This document shows, piece after piece, positions 9,062-17,400 of a stretch of DNA of 64,000 nucleotides. The first letter of the stretch is position 1. Each line of letters starts with the position of its first letter. The notes beneath the pieces were generated by a model. That model saw only the letters and a program-made list of their open reading frames with translations, was not told the DNA's origin and made no database searches. A program made the translations under genes and the position numbers. This stretch comes from JALEFZ01 sp039817415 (GTDB taxonomy: Bacteria > Bacteroidota > Bacteroidia > J057): contig JBCBVV010000005.1 of assembly GCA_039817415.1 (NCBI GenBank), forward strand, positions 176,578 through 240,577, in the 5' to 3' direction.

Positions 9062-10558
9062 CTAGTTTCCTAAAGCTGTAACTGAAGCGTTTACTGCCTC
9101 ACCATGGAAGGCTGTATTGATGGGTTCTAGCACCAAAGAAGGGAAGATTCCAAAGAGAATAACCAACAACACCAAGATCCCAATTCCGACGGCAGGAAGA
9201 CTTCCATAGTTCAACTTGAAGCTTGGTGCATCTTCCCCCTTCTCCTGGAAGAACATCATGACGATCACACGGATATAATAAAAAGCGCCAATGACAGAGG
9301 CCAAAATACCGATGGTCGCCAAGAAAATAAGGTCTTCACGAATGGCGGAGGAAAATACTTGATACTTACTCATGAATCCTGCTAATGGCGGAATACCAGC
9401 TAGTGAGAACAGGAATACAGACATGGCACCCGCAAAAAGAGGAGCACGTTTGCCAAGGCCTTTCCAGTGATCCAAGTTCGTATCTTCAAATTGCTTTTCA
9501 GCCATTCCAATCATACCGAAGGCTCCAATGTTCATCAAGGTGTAAATGAACATGTAGAAAAGTACTGCTTTGAAGCCAATACTGGCAGCAGCCAATCCTA
9601 GTAAAACATAGCCTGCATGGGCCACACTGGAGTAGGCCAGCATTCTTTTTAAGTTGTCTTGTCTAGCGGCTACGATATTTCCATAGATCATCGTAAAGAG
9701 CGCCGAAAGGGCGATCACTTGAACGATCTTATCATGTGCAACGAAATTGAGCTTTTCCATCACGACCCCAAGGGCGATAAAGGCAGCCATTTTACTACCC
9801 GTAGACATCAAGCCCGTAAGGGGAGTAGGCGTACCTGTATACACATCTGGTGTCCACATATGGAAAGGAAAAGCAGATACTTTGAACAGTAAGCCTACGA
9901 GGATCAATCCACAAGCCACATAAAATATCGGTCCAGCTGTCATCAAGGTATCAGCTACAGCAGAGGAGCTAAGCATTGTCAGGTTGGTGTATCCTGTGAT
10001 TCCGTAAATGATAGAAATACCAAACAGTAAGAAGGTCGAGGCAAATGATCCCAATAAGAAATACTTTAATCCCGCTTCATTTGAACGAACGTCTGTTTTG
10101 TAAAGGGCTGCAAAGATATACAAGCAAATAGACATGGTTTCCAGTCCAATGAAGCTCATGATCAGGTCATTGGCATTGGCTAGGAGAATCATCCCTATTA
10201 CAGCAAAAATCATCAAGGAATACACATCGGGGATCTCTTTGGCTTGTCTACCTAGGTAATCCTGCAGAAAGAAGAGTGTAAACAAGGCCGACATACACAG
10301 GAAAATATGGACTAAGGGGGCGATTCCTCCTGTCTCCATCATACCAAAGAAGGCGAGTTGGCTTTCATTTGATCCTACAAACCAGGCTAGGACAGAAGAG
10401 CCGATCAAACCGGCAGCGGCAATCCATGGCAGAGGACTTCTGACTTCGAAGGCATCCAATAGCATGAGAACCAGCCCTACTCCCAACAAGACAAGTATGG
10501 GGCTGACGAACTCTGATGAATGACCTAGCGCTTCAACGCTAAACTGGAGCGTATCCAT
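9062..10558 (-). CDS. nuoN: NADH-quinone oxidoreductase subunit N
   Basis: Antiporter-like proton-pumping subunit of respiratory complex I in the inner membrane. The 498-residue protein is a string of about 14 hydrophobic helices. Residues needed for proton translocation are present: Glu140 in FIGLETMS, Lys226 in LLFKVSAFPFHMWTPDVYTG, and Lys256 in MSTGSKMAAF, matching the E. coli NuoN Glu133/Lys217/Lys247 pattern. NuoN normally closes a nuoA-N operon, but nuoM and nuoL are not upstream here: the preceding gene is a small unrelated one 248 bases away. It is therefore either a detached complex I gene or an extra paralogue. Its TAG abuts the convergent glycosyltransferase's TAG inside the palindrome CTAGCTAG. 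Confidence 0.93.
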   Translation of the reverse strand: MDTLQFSVEALGHSSEFVSPILVLLGVGLVLMLLDAFEVRSPLPWIAAAGLIGSSVLAWFVGSNESQLAFFGMMETGGIAPLVHIFLCMSALFTLFFLQDYLGRQAKEIPDVYSLMIFAVIGMILLANANDLIMSFIGLETMSICLYIFAALYKTDVRSNEAGLKYFLLGSFASTFLLFGISIIYGITGYTNLTMLSSSAVADTLMTAGPIFYVACGLILVGLLFKVSAFPFHMWTPDVYTGTPTPLTGLMSTGSKMAAFIALGVVMEKLNFVAHDKIVQVIALSALFTMIYGNIVAARQDNLKRMLAYSSVAHAGYVLLGLAAASIGFKAVLFYMFIYTLMNIGAFGMIGMAEKQFEDTNLDHWKGLGKRAPLFAGAMSVFLFSLAGIPPLAGFMSKYQVFSSAIREDLIFLATIGILASVIGAFYYIRVIVMMFFQEKGEDAPSFKLNYGSLPAVGIGILVLLVILFGIFPSLVLEPINTAFHGEAVNASVTALGN

Positions 10559-10806
10559 GTAGAATGTGTTATGTGACCTTTATATGCGATGTTCAACGGG
10601 CATATAGCCCAAAATCGCCTAAAATTAGTATTTCAAGCTACATCAACCAAATAAAAGTGGGGGCTTCTTATCCAGAAAGATTTAAGGTAAGTAAATGGGT
10701 AAATATCGCCTCTTCAAGGTATATGGCACCCAAGAGACAGATTGGCTAAGAATACCTATTCGAATATGGAGTGGCTTTCCATTCAAGAAGGGATATTCCG
10801 CTAACA

Positions 10807-11142
10807 TTACAGGCTTACAAGCTTTCCAATGACATTTTCCACAGAATCCTCCGCTCCCATCAAGTTGGTTTGTTCAAAGTAATTGTACCAACCTGCCTGC
10901 TCAACCAATTGCTGAAATCCATTAGCAGTCTCCTCATTGGGAAACATCCAGATAGCAAAATAATCAAAGGGAGCCCTTTTGTCAGTAGCCTTATCATTTT
11001 CAGACCAGCTAAGAATCTTTGTCCCCTTTTCAATCAGACCTTGAATATGAGGTCCAATCTGGGCCATGTAAGCGCCGCGCTCCTCAGGTGATAGGGCATG
11101 CCAGGCGGCTTTGGCATTCCACAGTTCGATAAAATAGATCAT
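10807..11142 (-). CDS. Small ABM/DUF6616-like protein
   Basis: A 111-residue protein with no signal peptide, so probably cytoplasmic. The start is set at the ATG giving MIYFIELWNAKAAW; the reading frame extends 13 codons further but that stretch looks non-coding. The sequence has the layout of a dimeric alpha/beta ferredoxin-like (ABM-type) fold: strand YFIELW, helix SPEERGAYMAQIGPHI, strand KILSWSEND, strand FDYFAIWMF, helix NEETANGFQQLVEQAG. I associate this pattern with DUF6616-type proteins from memory, and no catalytic residue is obvious. It sits alone, upstream of nuoN on the same strand, with a long gap between them. Function unknown. Confidence 0.65.
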   Translation of the reverse strand: MIYFIELWNAKAAWHALSPEERGAYMAQIGPHIQGLIEKGTKILSWSENDKATDKRAPFDYFAIWMFPNEETANGFQQLVEQAGWYNYFEQTNLMGAEDSVENVIGKLVSL

Positions 11143-11323
11143 AGATTTACATTGTTTTATCGAAAATACTCCTCTCAGCACCTAGAGACTTGGCCAATCG
11201 ACCGTTTTTGTTGAATGATCTAAAGAGATTTTTTTAAGCCTTGAACCATACACCAACATTCATGAAGCAAAGATCAAAAGGCTTATCCACATCCTTACAA
11301 TCCCGCTGTAAAGTGAAATTGAT

Positions 11324-11331
11324 TACCTTTG
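11324..11331 (+). promoter_or_regulatory. Candidate -7 element for pyrD
   Basis: TACCTTTG matches the Bacteroidota -7 consensus TAnnTTTG exactly and lies 25 bases before the pyrD ATG. No convincing -33 TTG is seen at the usual distance, so this rests on the -7 match alone. Confidence 0.4.
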
Positions 11332-11356
11332 CCCATAAGATCCAAACACCCATTAT

Positions 11357-12394
11357 ATGTACAAGTGGTTCATCCGCCCTGCCCTTTTTACCCTAGATGC
11401 TGAACAAGCACATCACTTCTCTTTTGCAGCCCTCAAAACATGGTTGAGCCTTCCTGGAGCTGGAGGGTTAACTGAAGCCTTTTTTCAGGCATCCAAAGGA
11501 TTGGAAAAAGAAGTCATGGGGCTACGGTTCAAAAATCCGGTGGGATTAGCAGCTGGATTCGATAAGGATGCTGTCTTGGCTGAGAAATGGCAACACCTTG
11601 GATTTGGCTTCATAGAATTGGGTACCGTAACGCCCAAACCCCAAGCTGGAAATCCTAAGCCACGCCTCTTTAGGTTACCCACTGACAAGGCCGTTATCAA
11701 TCGAATGGGGTTCAACAATGAAGGAGTAGACGTTTTGGAAAAACGCCTGAGTAGGATGAACAAAGGCGATGTTATCGTAGGGGCGAACATCGGTAAGAAT
11801 AAAGTCACCCCCAACGAGGAAGCCGTCAATGATTACAAAATTTGCTTTGACCGCCTCTTTGATTACGTCGATTATTTTGTGGTCAATGTCAGTTCTCCCA
11901 ATACCCCGGGTTTGCGCTCCTTGCAAGAAAAAGGGCCCTTAACCCACATCCTGAACAGCCTCCAGGAAATCAACCACGGCAAATCTTCCACCAAACCCCT
12001 TCTTCTTAAAATTGCGCCAGACTTAAATGAAGGACAATTAGAGGATATCGTAGAGGTAGTTCAGAATACGAAATTGGATGGGCTGATCGCAACCAATACG
12101 ACCATTTCAAGAGCGGGACTTAGCACCCCTCAAAAAGAGGTAGAAAACATGGGCAATGGCGGATTGAGTGGAAAGCCACTGACCAACAGAGCCAACGAAG
12201 TCACCCAATACTTGAGAAAAGCCCTTGGACCAGATTTTCCGCTGATTGGTGTGGGCGGCATCATGAATGCGAAAGATGCTGTTGATCGTATCAAGGCTGG
12301 CGCAGACTTGATTCAGGTATACACAGGTTTTATTTACGAAGGACCGACTTTCGTTCAGGATTTGGTAAAGGGAATGGAAAAAGGCCTACGATAA
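11357..12394 (+). CDS. pyrD: Dihydroorotate dehydrogenase (quinone), class 2
   Basis: FMN-dependent inner-membrane-associated enzyme of pyrimidine synthesis; it oxidises dihydroorotate to orotate and passes electrons to quinone. The 345-residue length and the N-terminal amphipathic helix region (residues 1-45) mark the membrane-bound class 2 form. Visible motifs are NPVGLAAGFDKDA (60-72), ELGTVTPKPQAGNP (87-100), NRMGFNN (115-121), the catalytic Ser180 in NVSSPNTPGLRSL, then KIAPDL, TNTT and the phosphate-binding IGVGGI near the C-terminus. It appears to be a single-gene unit with its own promoter and is convergent with the next gene. No other pyr gene is in the window. Confidence 0.95.
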   Translation: MYKWFIRPALFTLDAEQAHHFSFAALKTWLSLPGAGGLTEAFFQASKGLEKEVMGLRFKNPVGLAAGFDKDAVLAEKWQHLGFGFIELGTVTPKPQAGNPKPRLFRLPTDKAVINRMGFNNEGVDVLEKRLSRMNKGDVIVGANIGKNKVTPNEEAVNDYKICFDRLFDYVDYFVVNVSSPNTPGLRSLQEKGPLTHILNSLQEINHGKSSTKPLLLKIAPDLNEGQLEDIVEVVQNTKLDGLIATNTTISRAGLSTPQKEVENMGNGGLSGKPLTNRANEVTQYLRKALGPDFPLIGVGGIMNAKDAVDRIKAGADLIQVYTGFIYEGPTFVQDLVKGMEKGLR

Positions 12395-12404
12395 GCCCAT
12401 TCGC

Positions 12405-12938
12405 CTACATTTGAGCAAAAACTTCACCGCTTTCTTTCTCCACTAAACTCCCTTGCTTGAAAAAGCTTATCCATCTCTTTTTGTCTTTTCCGGAGAACTT
12501 CGCCACCTCAAGAGAAAGGGTAAGTACATAGGTATGTTCATCTCCCATGACCACCATATACATACTAGAACGAGGTTTTCCAGTAGGTTCGTAGTACTTC
12601 CCTTCGATAGAAAAAAGGACATATTCAAATTCTGAGTCGAAACCTGAATGCTTTTCCAGAATACTCATTTTGCCCTTGGGATAATCGGGTTGAGCAGACC
12701 TCATCAATCCTCTCATGGCTTGATCTGCACTCAACGTCAACACCTCTTTGTACTCGGTAAACCTCATAGAAACACCCGCATCTGAGGATAGCATCCACGT
12801 GGTCTCGGACTCTGATTCCTCGGGACTTTCAGCTGTCCATTCGCCCAAAGAACTCCAGGGAAGAGAAAGAGTCTCTGTTTGAGCAAAGCAAAAGGATGAA
12901 AAGAAAATGAAGAGGGACAGGAAGACGAACTTATTCAT
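12405..12938 (-). CDS. Hypothetical secreted protein
   Basis: A 177-residue exported protein of unknown function. The start giving MNKFVFLSLFIFFSSFCFAQ is a clean signal peptide. The longer frame would run into the murI coding region and is not credible. The mature part has alternating hydrophobic/polar strands (WTAESPEESESETTW, FEYVLFSIEGKYYEP, YMVVMGDEHTYVLTLSLEV) and ends with a basic GKDKKRWISFFKQ stretch. No catalytic motif is recognised. It lies 70 bases downstream of murI on the same strand and may share its transcript. Confidence 0.65.
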   Translation of the reverse strand: MNKFVFLSLFIFFSSFCFAQTETLSLPWSSLGEWTAESPEESESETTWMLSSDAGVSMRFTEYKEVLTLSADQAMRGLMRSAQPDYPKGKMSILEKHSGFDSEFEYVLFSIEGKYYEPTGKPRSSMYMVVMGDEHTYVLTLSLEVAKFSGKDKKRWISFFKQGSLVEKESGEVFAQM

Positions 12939-13008
12939 ATCGTGAATTTTCCTAATGGTAGGTATTTTCACATAAAAGAAAAGGACGAAAGTTGGGGATT
13001 GTTGACAG

Positions 13009-13818
13009 CTATCGTATTTGGACAAATAGTTTTTCAAAAGTTCTCCCATGGAGCCGGCTTTCAGGCAGGTTGGCATCCAAAAACTGCTTAAGGTGCATCA
13101 CATTGGCCGAACTATAAAAGTGCCATGAAGGAGATTCCTCAACATTCATCCATTGATGCTCAGTAAGAATTCGTTTGACTTGCATCGCCACAGCAGGCGC
13201 AGGATCGATCAGGTTGATTTTCCCTCTCGTTATTTCATGGATAGCATTTGACAAGAAAGGGTAATGTGTACATCCCAGGACCAGTTGATCTACCTTGGCC
13301 TCCATCATAGGCTGAATCAAGGGTCGCAACAAGGCCTCCACCTCTTTCCCTTCTAGGCTTCCTTTTTCTACAGCCTCCACCAATCCATATCCAGGCTGAA
13401 TATGCACTTCCTTATCCGCTGCCCAATTTTCCTTTGTCCGATGAAAATGGGCCCCTTTGAAGGTGTTTTCGGTCGCCAAAATGCCGATGTGGCCAGTTTT
13501 CGTCAATTTCGCCGCAGGCTTCAAGGCAGGTTCCATTCCCACAAAAGGAATATCATATGTTGCTCTCAACTCTTGAATAGCAACTGCCGTGGCTGTGTTA
13601 CAAGCCAATACGATGAGCTTGCAGCCCTTCCCCAATAGTATTTCCACCAATTCTTTGGTGATCGTCTTTACCTCCGATTCCTCCTTGTTTCCGTAAGGAC
13701 AACGCAAGGAGTCAGCTATATAATGGATGGATTCCTTAGGCAATAACGTAGCTACTTCCCTCCATACAGAGAGTCCCCCTAAACCCGAATCCAGCATACC
13801 AATAGGTGCCTTTGACAT
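13009..13818 (-). CDS. murI: Glutamate racemase
   Basis: Cofactor-independent cytoplasmic enzyme that interconverts L- and D-glutamate, supplying D-Glu for peptidoglycan. The 269-residue protein has all expected elements: the GMLDSGLGGLSV motif at 7-18 with Asp10, the two catalytic cysteines Cys73 in LACNTATAVAI and Cys183 in LGCTHYPF, and ADSLRCPYG at 35-43. A TATCTTCG sequence just upstream (near 13827-13834 on this strand) is one base from the -7 consensus. The upstream transcript is stopped by a terminator, so murI starts its own unit and probably reads into the secreted protein gene. A DUF1611/DgcN-like gene near 61 kb may also concern D-glutamate. Confidence 0.95.
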   Translation of the reverse strand: MSKAPIGMLDSGLGGLSVWREVATLLPKESIHYIADSLRCPYGNKEESEVKTITKELVEILLGKGCKLIVLACNTATAVAIQELRATYDIPFVGMEPALKPAAKLTKTGHIGILATENTFKGAHFHRTKENWAADKEVHIQPGYGLVEAVEKGSLEGKEVEALLRPLIQPMMEAKVDQLVLGCTHYPFLSNAIHEITRGKINLIDPAPAVAMQVKRILTEHQWMNVEESPSWHFYSSANVMHLKQFLDANLPESRLHGRTFEKLFVQIR

Positions 13819-13876
13819 GCTGCGAAGATAATTTGAATTCAGATAAATCTGACATCAAAAAAGAGAAAGCTTGAGG

Positions 13877-13909
13877 AAAAAATAGGGACGAACCTGTGCA
13901 GGTTCGCCC
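13877..13909 (-). terminator. Intrinsic terminator of the T9SS propeller protein
   Basis: Stem CGAACCT / AGGTTCG extended by GGG/CCC around a four-base loop. Read on the minus strand it is followed by a run of six T. It lies between the end of the large secreted protein gene and the murI start. Confidence 0.75.
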
Positions 13910-13965
13910 CCGAATTGGGGAAAGATATCCAAATCAAATGCTATGATTTACTCTTCCACTTAACG

Positions 13966-16900
13966 CTAGTCTCTTGTCTTCAATAATTTCAAGGCTTTAC
14001 TGTTATTTCCAGCTCGCACTTCTACGATATAGTAACCTGGAGAAACCCCTACGAGATCAATGGGTAGGATATATTTCCCTGTATGAAGATGATCAGCAAA
14101 TAAGTTTTTAAGCTTGCGACCATGCAAGTCGTATAGCGCGACTGTCAGTTCTCCCGTTTGGTTCATTTCCAGTTCAAGTTGAGTTCTTGAACGAGCTGGA
14201 TTAGGATATAGACTAGGTGTAAAGTCTTTGAAAGCGACTTCTTCCTCCACTGAGACCGCAGATCCGGCAGCCCCATAAAAACCGACATTGTTGTCATCAT
14301 GAATCTCATCAATTTTGTTGGAGGGATCGATCACCACGTAAATGGGTTGACCAGTGGAGATATTTCCTGGGACAAGCCAATTAAAAGCAACGGGAGTTCT
14401 TTCTCTACCTCCGAATACATCGGTTATTGTGAGAAGGCTCTGTCCATTGATATCAGATAGTAGGATACCTCCATTATCTGGATTCCCCGCATAGAACTGA
14501 AACTCTACATCTCCCACATATTCTTTGAAGCTATAGTTTTGGATAAAGGCTGTGATGATAACTGTATCTCCAGCTATATAGGAGTCTGAGGAAAGTTTGA
14601 TAGACTTGCTCAATCGTCTTTTATCAGGCGTGCTACCTAGTGAAAGGCCTTTTTCGGGATCATACTTCCACGGAAGGATCAAAGTCAAATCAGGCTTACT
14701 GGTATAATTATCTGACCAGAAGTTGCTTGTACTTCCACTAGGAAGAGAGGGGTCAACAGCATATGCTAATGTCAAGGCTCCATTTTTACTCCAGTATACT
14801 CTTGGGGTCAGTGTGTAATTGGCATCGCTAAAGTTGGGATTTAAAGCATGGGTAAGTGAACTGCTAAAAGAGACCTCCGAACTCACGCTACTCGTATGGC
14901 TGCTCATTTCACTACTATTATAACTTCCTTTCACTTCTGCCCCTACCCCAAAATAACTCGCAGATGCACTTACCTCCACACCAAATTTTTGTGTAGTGGT
15001 TGCATTAAAGTCGCTGAAATCAGAATAAACCATTTGGAACTCCAGTCCCCCTCCTGTCCCTATACTTTTAGCTTGACCAGTTCCCGGATTAACCATACTG
15101 TCTACACCTCCATAGGATTCAAAATTTGCTAAGGATGGGTAGGAAAGAATATTTCCTGGCTCATGGTCGGGCGAGTATTCCAGAGCATCCGTTGACTTCG
15201 AATCCATCCATTGGTAAATAGGTGTCCCCGTTCTCATCATAGCCAGGACATATCCAATCTTATGGCCACCTTCATCTTCGACAGGATACTCAAAGAAATC
15301 ATAGTTCTGCACCAATCCATAGATCTGATCATCTGATCGAGCAATACTTCTGGTCGTGATACTGACGGTCTGGCCATTGGTGTTGGTATTGGAAAATTCC
15401 TCCCCATATGTGGTGGTAAGAGATGATTTCAGCCCTACTCCAAAGACAGATCCTTCTGCACTCAATGTCCCACTCACACCCCAATCGGAAGTTAAGTTTG
15501 TCTCTAGGGTAAATGCTTCTGAGGTTTTTGACTCATAGACAGACTCGATTTTGTCGGGATCCACAGGCCAATCAGGGAATACATTGTTGATGTCTGCCTC
15601 CACTCCATTTAGCATATCATAATGATAGGGAGGAGCATTATTCACGATGAGTGGCGTAACATACTTTCGTACAAAACGGACGGGTTCTCTTAAATACCCT
15701 CTTCCATCTTGAAATTCTCCTAGGACAGCCGCATATCGATAGGAACATGAAAAACCACAATTGTTCTTCACCACAAAGTCTTGGTCTCCGATTTTAGTGA
15801 GGCCATTTAAATTGGGATCAGCAGAGAAAAGGACCACATTGATATATTGCTCGAAATCACTGTTGTTTACGGTACTGGTAGCTATCATAATTTCCTTCCG
15901 GGTATCCCAGTTTACATCGCCTAGACTCAGGTAATTTCCATTTCGCGCTAAGTCGAAAAGTGTTCCTTCTTCATAAGCAGCGCTACCAGATGCTTTGTCT
16001 TTAATTTGGCCATTTTCAAAGTCATACACCTGAAAGCTACCATCTCTTGCCCAAACGACCTCCGCCAGGCTATCTTCATTCATGTCACCAGAGGCTAATG
16101 CTTGCGCTGGTAAGTAATTGTAAGTATAGGCGTTATATGTTCGGGTATCTAACAAGGATGTGGTTAAGCTTCCTGCCTGGCTTACTCGATCTACCTCGAT
16201 GACATCGAGTCGACGATCCAATTTATTTTCGTCGTCTTCATTGATCATCAAAGAAGCAATGGCGATTTGATTAGGGAGATTGGAATCCCCATCAAAATAA
16301 GCTGAAGTTAGAGATACATTTCCCCAGTTGTTTGCGGCATCCTTGGTGGAATATAACACCATAGAATCCTTCTGAATGATGTTCCAGCTATCCTTAGCTT
16401 GTGGAGCCGTTTCCACCTTAAAAAAATGAAGAATGACCTCCCGATCTCCGCCATTATCAGCCATTCTTGCTAAGGCTATATCGGGAATACCATCCCCATC
16501 AAAGTCATTTACGGTGAGATCAAAGGCTTCATAGGCAGACCATGCCCCACTTAACGGATCAAAGTCTGTTTCCTTGTTTAGGCCAAGTCTGGTAGTGCCT
16601 AAGGCCGAGGAATCGACATTTCTGATATGGAGAACGATTTTACCCAAATTATAGTTGCGAAAGGCAACCACAAACTCATCCTTGCCATCAAGATCGAAGT
16701 CCGCCTTGGCCAATTTAAGGGTTGGTTCATCAACACCACTTGTCCTGCCAATGGAGCTGATAAAAGTTCCTTGTACTGAATCTGTACGCAAGTTTTTATT
16801 GGAAATATCCGGGAATGATATGCCAAAGCCGCTGTTGGTTTCGTAGACCTGGACCAGTTCATCGTACATATCTCCATCATAATTCAGAGCAAGTGTATTA

Positions 16901-17166
16901 ACAGACCGAAAGCCTGAGGTAGTTTCTGACAGATAGGTATAAGAGTCTTTTTCAGATAGGCTGATATTAGCATTTGAAGCTTGATAGTCGTACTTACCAA
17001 GCGTATTGACTAAAGCTGAGGTGTTCGCATCACCTGTGTGAAAAATGGCAATTTCTTGGGCTTGAACAGGCACATTGACCATTTGTATGGGGTGATCAAG
17101 GGTGGCCTGTGCCATACCACTAAGGGCAAATAATAATGCTATTGTGCAGATGAAAGTATTTTTCAT
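13966..17166 (-). CDS. T9SS-exported FG-GAP propeller protein with Ser/Thr-rich beta segments
   Basis: A 1066-residue protein expected at the cell surface or in the medium. It begins with a signal peptide (MKNTFICTIALLFALSGMAQ). Residues 85-435 hold FG-GAP/VCBS-like repeats with calcium loops: DFDLDGKDEF (157), DFDGDGIPDIALAR (221), DMNEDSLAEVVWAR (361) and DVNWDTRKEI (417), suggesting a beta-propeller. Residues 545-605 and 725-775 are two similar stretches of alternating small and Ser/Thr residues (for example GVSGTLSAEGSVFGVGL and GVEVSASASYFGVGAEV), a pattern seen in membrane-inserting hairpins of beta-pore-forming toxins. A CARDB-like Ig domain (855-960) follows, then a type A sorting domain from 985 (SLYPNPARS, ending LKLLKTRD). 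Export by T9SS is well supported; pore formation is speculation. It is divergent from the macroglobulin gene. Confidence 0.72.
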   Translation of the reverse strand: MKNTFICTIALLFALSGMAQATLDHPIQMVNVPVQAQEIAIFHTGDANTSALVNTLGKYDYQASNANISLSEKDSYTYLSETTSGFRSVNTLALNYDGDMYDELVQVYETNSGFGISFPDISNKNLRTDSVQGTFISSIGRTSGVDEPTLKLAKADFDLDGKDEFVVAFRNYNLGKIVLHIRNVDSSALGTTRLGLNKETDFDPLSGAWSAYEAFDLTVNDFDGDGIPDIALARMADNGGDREVILHFFKVETAPQAKDSWNIIQKDSMVLYSTKDAANNWGNVSLTSAYFDGDSNLPNQIAIASLMINEDDENKLDRRLDVIEVDRVSQAGSLTTSLLDTRTYNAYTYNYLPAQALASGDMNEDSLAEVVWARDGSFQVYDFENGQIKDKASGSAAYEEGTLFDLARNGNYLSLGDVNWDTRKEIMIATSTVNNSDFEQYINVVLFSADPNLNGLTKIGDQDFVVKNNCGFSCSYRYAAVLGEFQDGRGYLREPVRFVRKYVTPLIVNNAPPYHYDMLNGVEADINNVFPDWPVDPDKIESVYESKTSEAFTLETNLTSDWGVSGTLSAEGSVFGVGLKSSLTTTYGEEFSNTNTNGQTVSITTRSIARSDDQIYGLVQNYDFFEYPVEDEGGHKIGYVLAMMRTGTPIYQWMDSKSTDALEYSPDHEPGNILSYPSLANFESYGGVDSMVNPGTGQAKSIGTGGGLEFQMVYSDFSDFNATTTQKFGVEVSASASYFGVGAEVKGSYNSSEMSSHTSSVSSEVSFSSSLTHALNPNFSDANYTLTPRVYWSKNGALTLAYAVDPSLPSGSTSNFWSDNYTSKPDLTLILPWKYDPEKGLSLGSTPDKRRLSKSIKLSSDSYIAGDTVIITAFIQNYSFKEYVGDVEFQFYAGNPDNGGILLSDINGQSLLTITDVFGGRERTPVAFNWLVPGNISTGQPIYVVIDPSNKIDEIHDDNNVGFYGAAGSAVSVEEEVAFKDFTPSLYPNPARSRTQLELEMNQTGELTVALYDLHGRKLKNLFADHLHTGKYILPIDLVGVSPGYYIVEVRAGNNSKALKLLKTRD

Positions 17167-17400
17167 AACAAGAATTTTGGGCGTGTTAATTGTTTTTCTT
17201 GATATGAAAATCTCTTCCCTTTAAGGAATCACACAATTTTTTCAACCAGCTAAGAATTCTTCCTCACCAACGAGGATTTTTCTTCTACCAAGGATTCCTA
17301 TCTTTCACCTTATCCATACCTTATGGAATATCCTTCCATTTTCACTCCTCTGTACAACCACAACTATTTCTTCATAGCTTTATAGCAGACAACCATTTGT

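Noticed and set aside
10771..11091. A 106-codon plus-strand frame antisense to the DUF6616-like gene.
   Set aside because: No family features; the opposite strand gives a coherent small protein.
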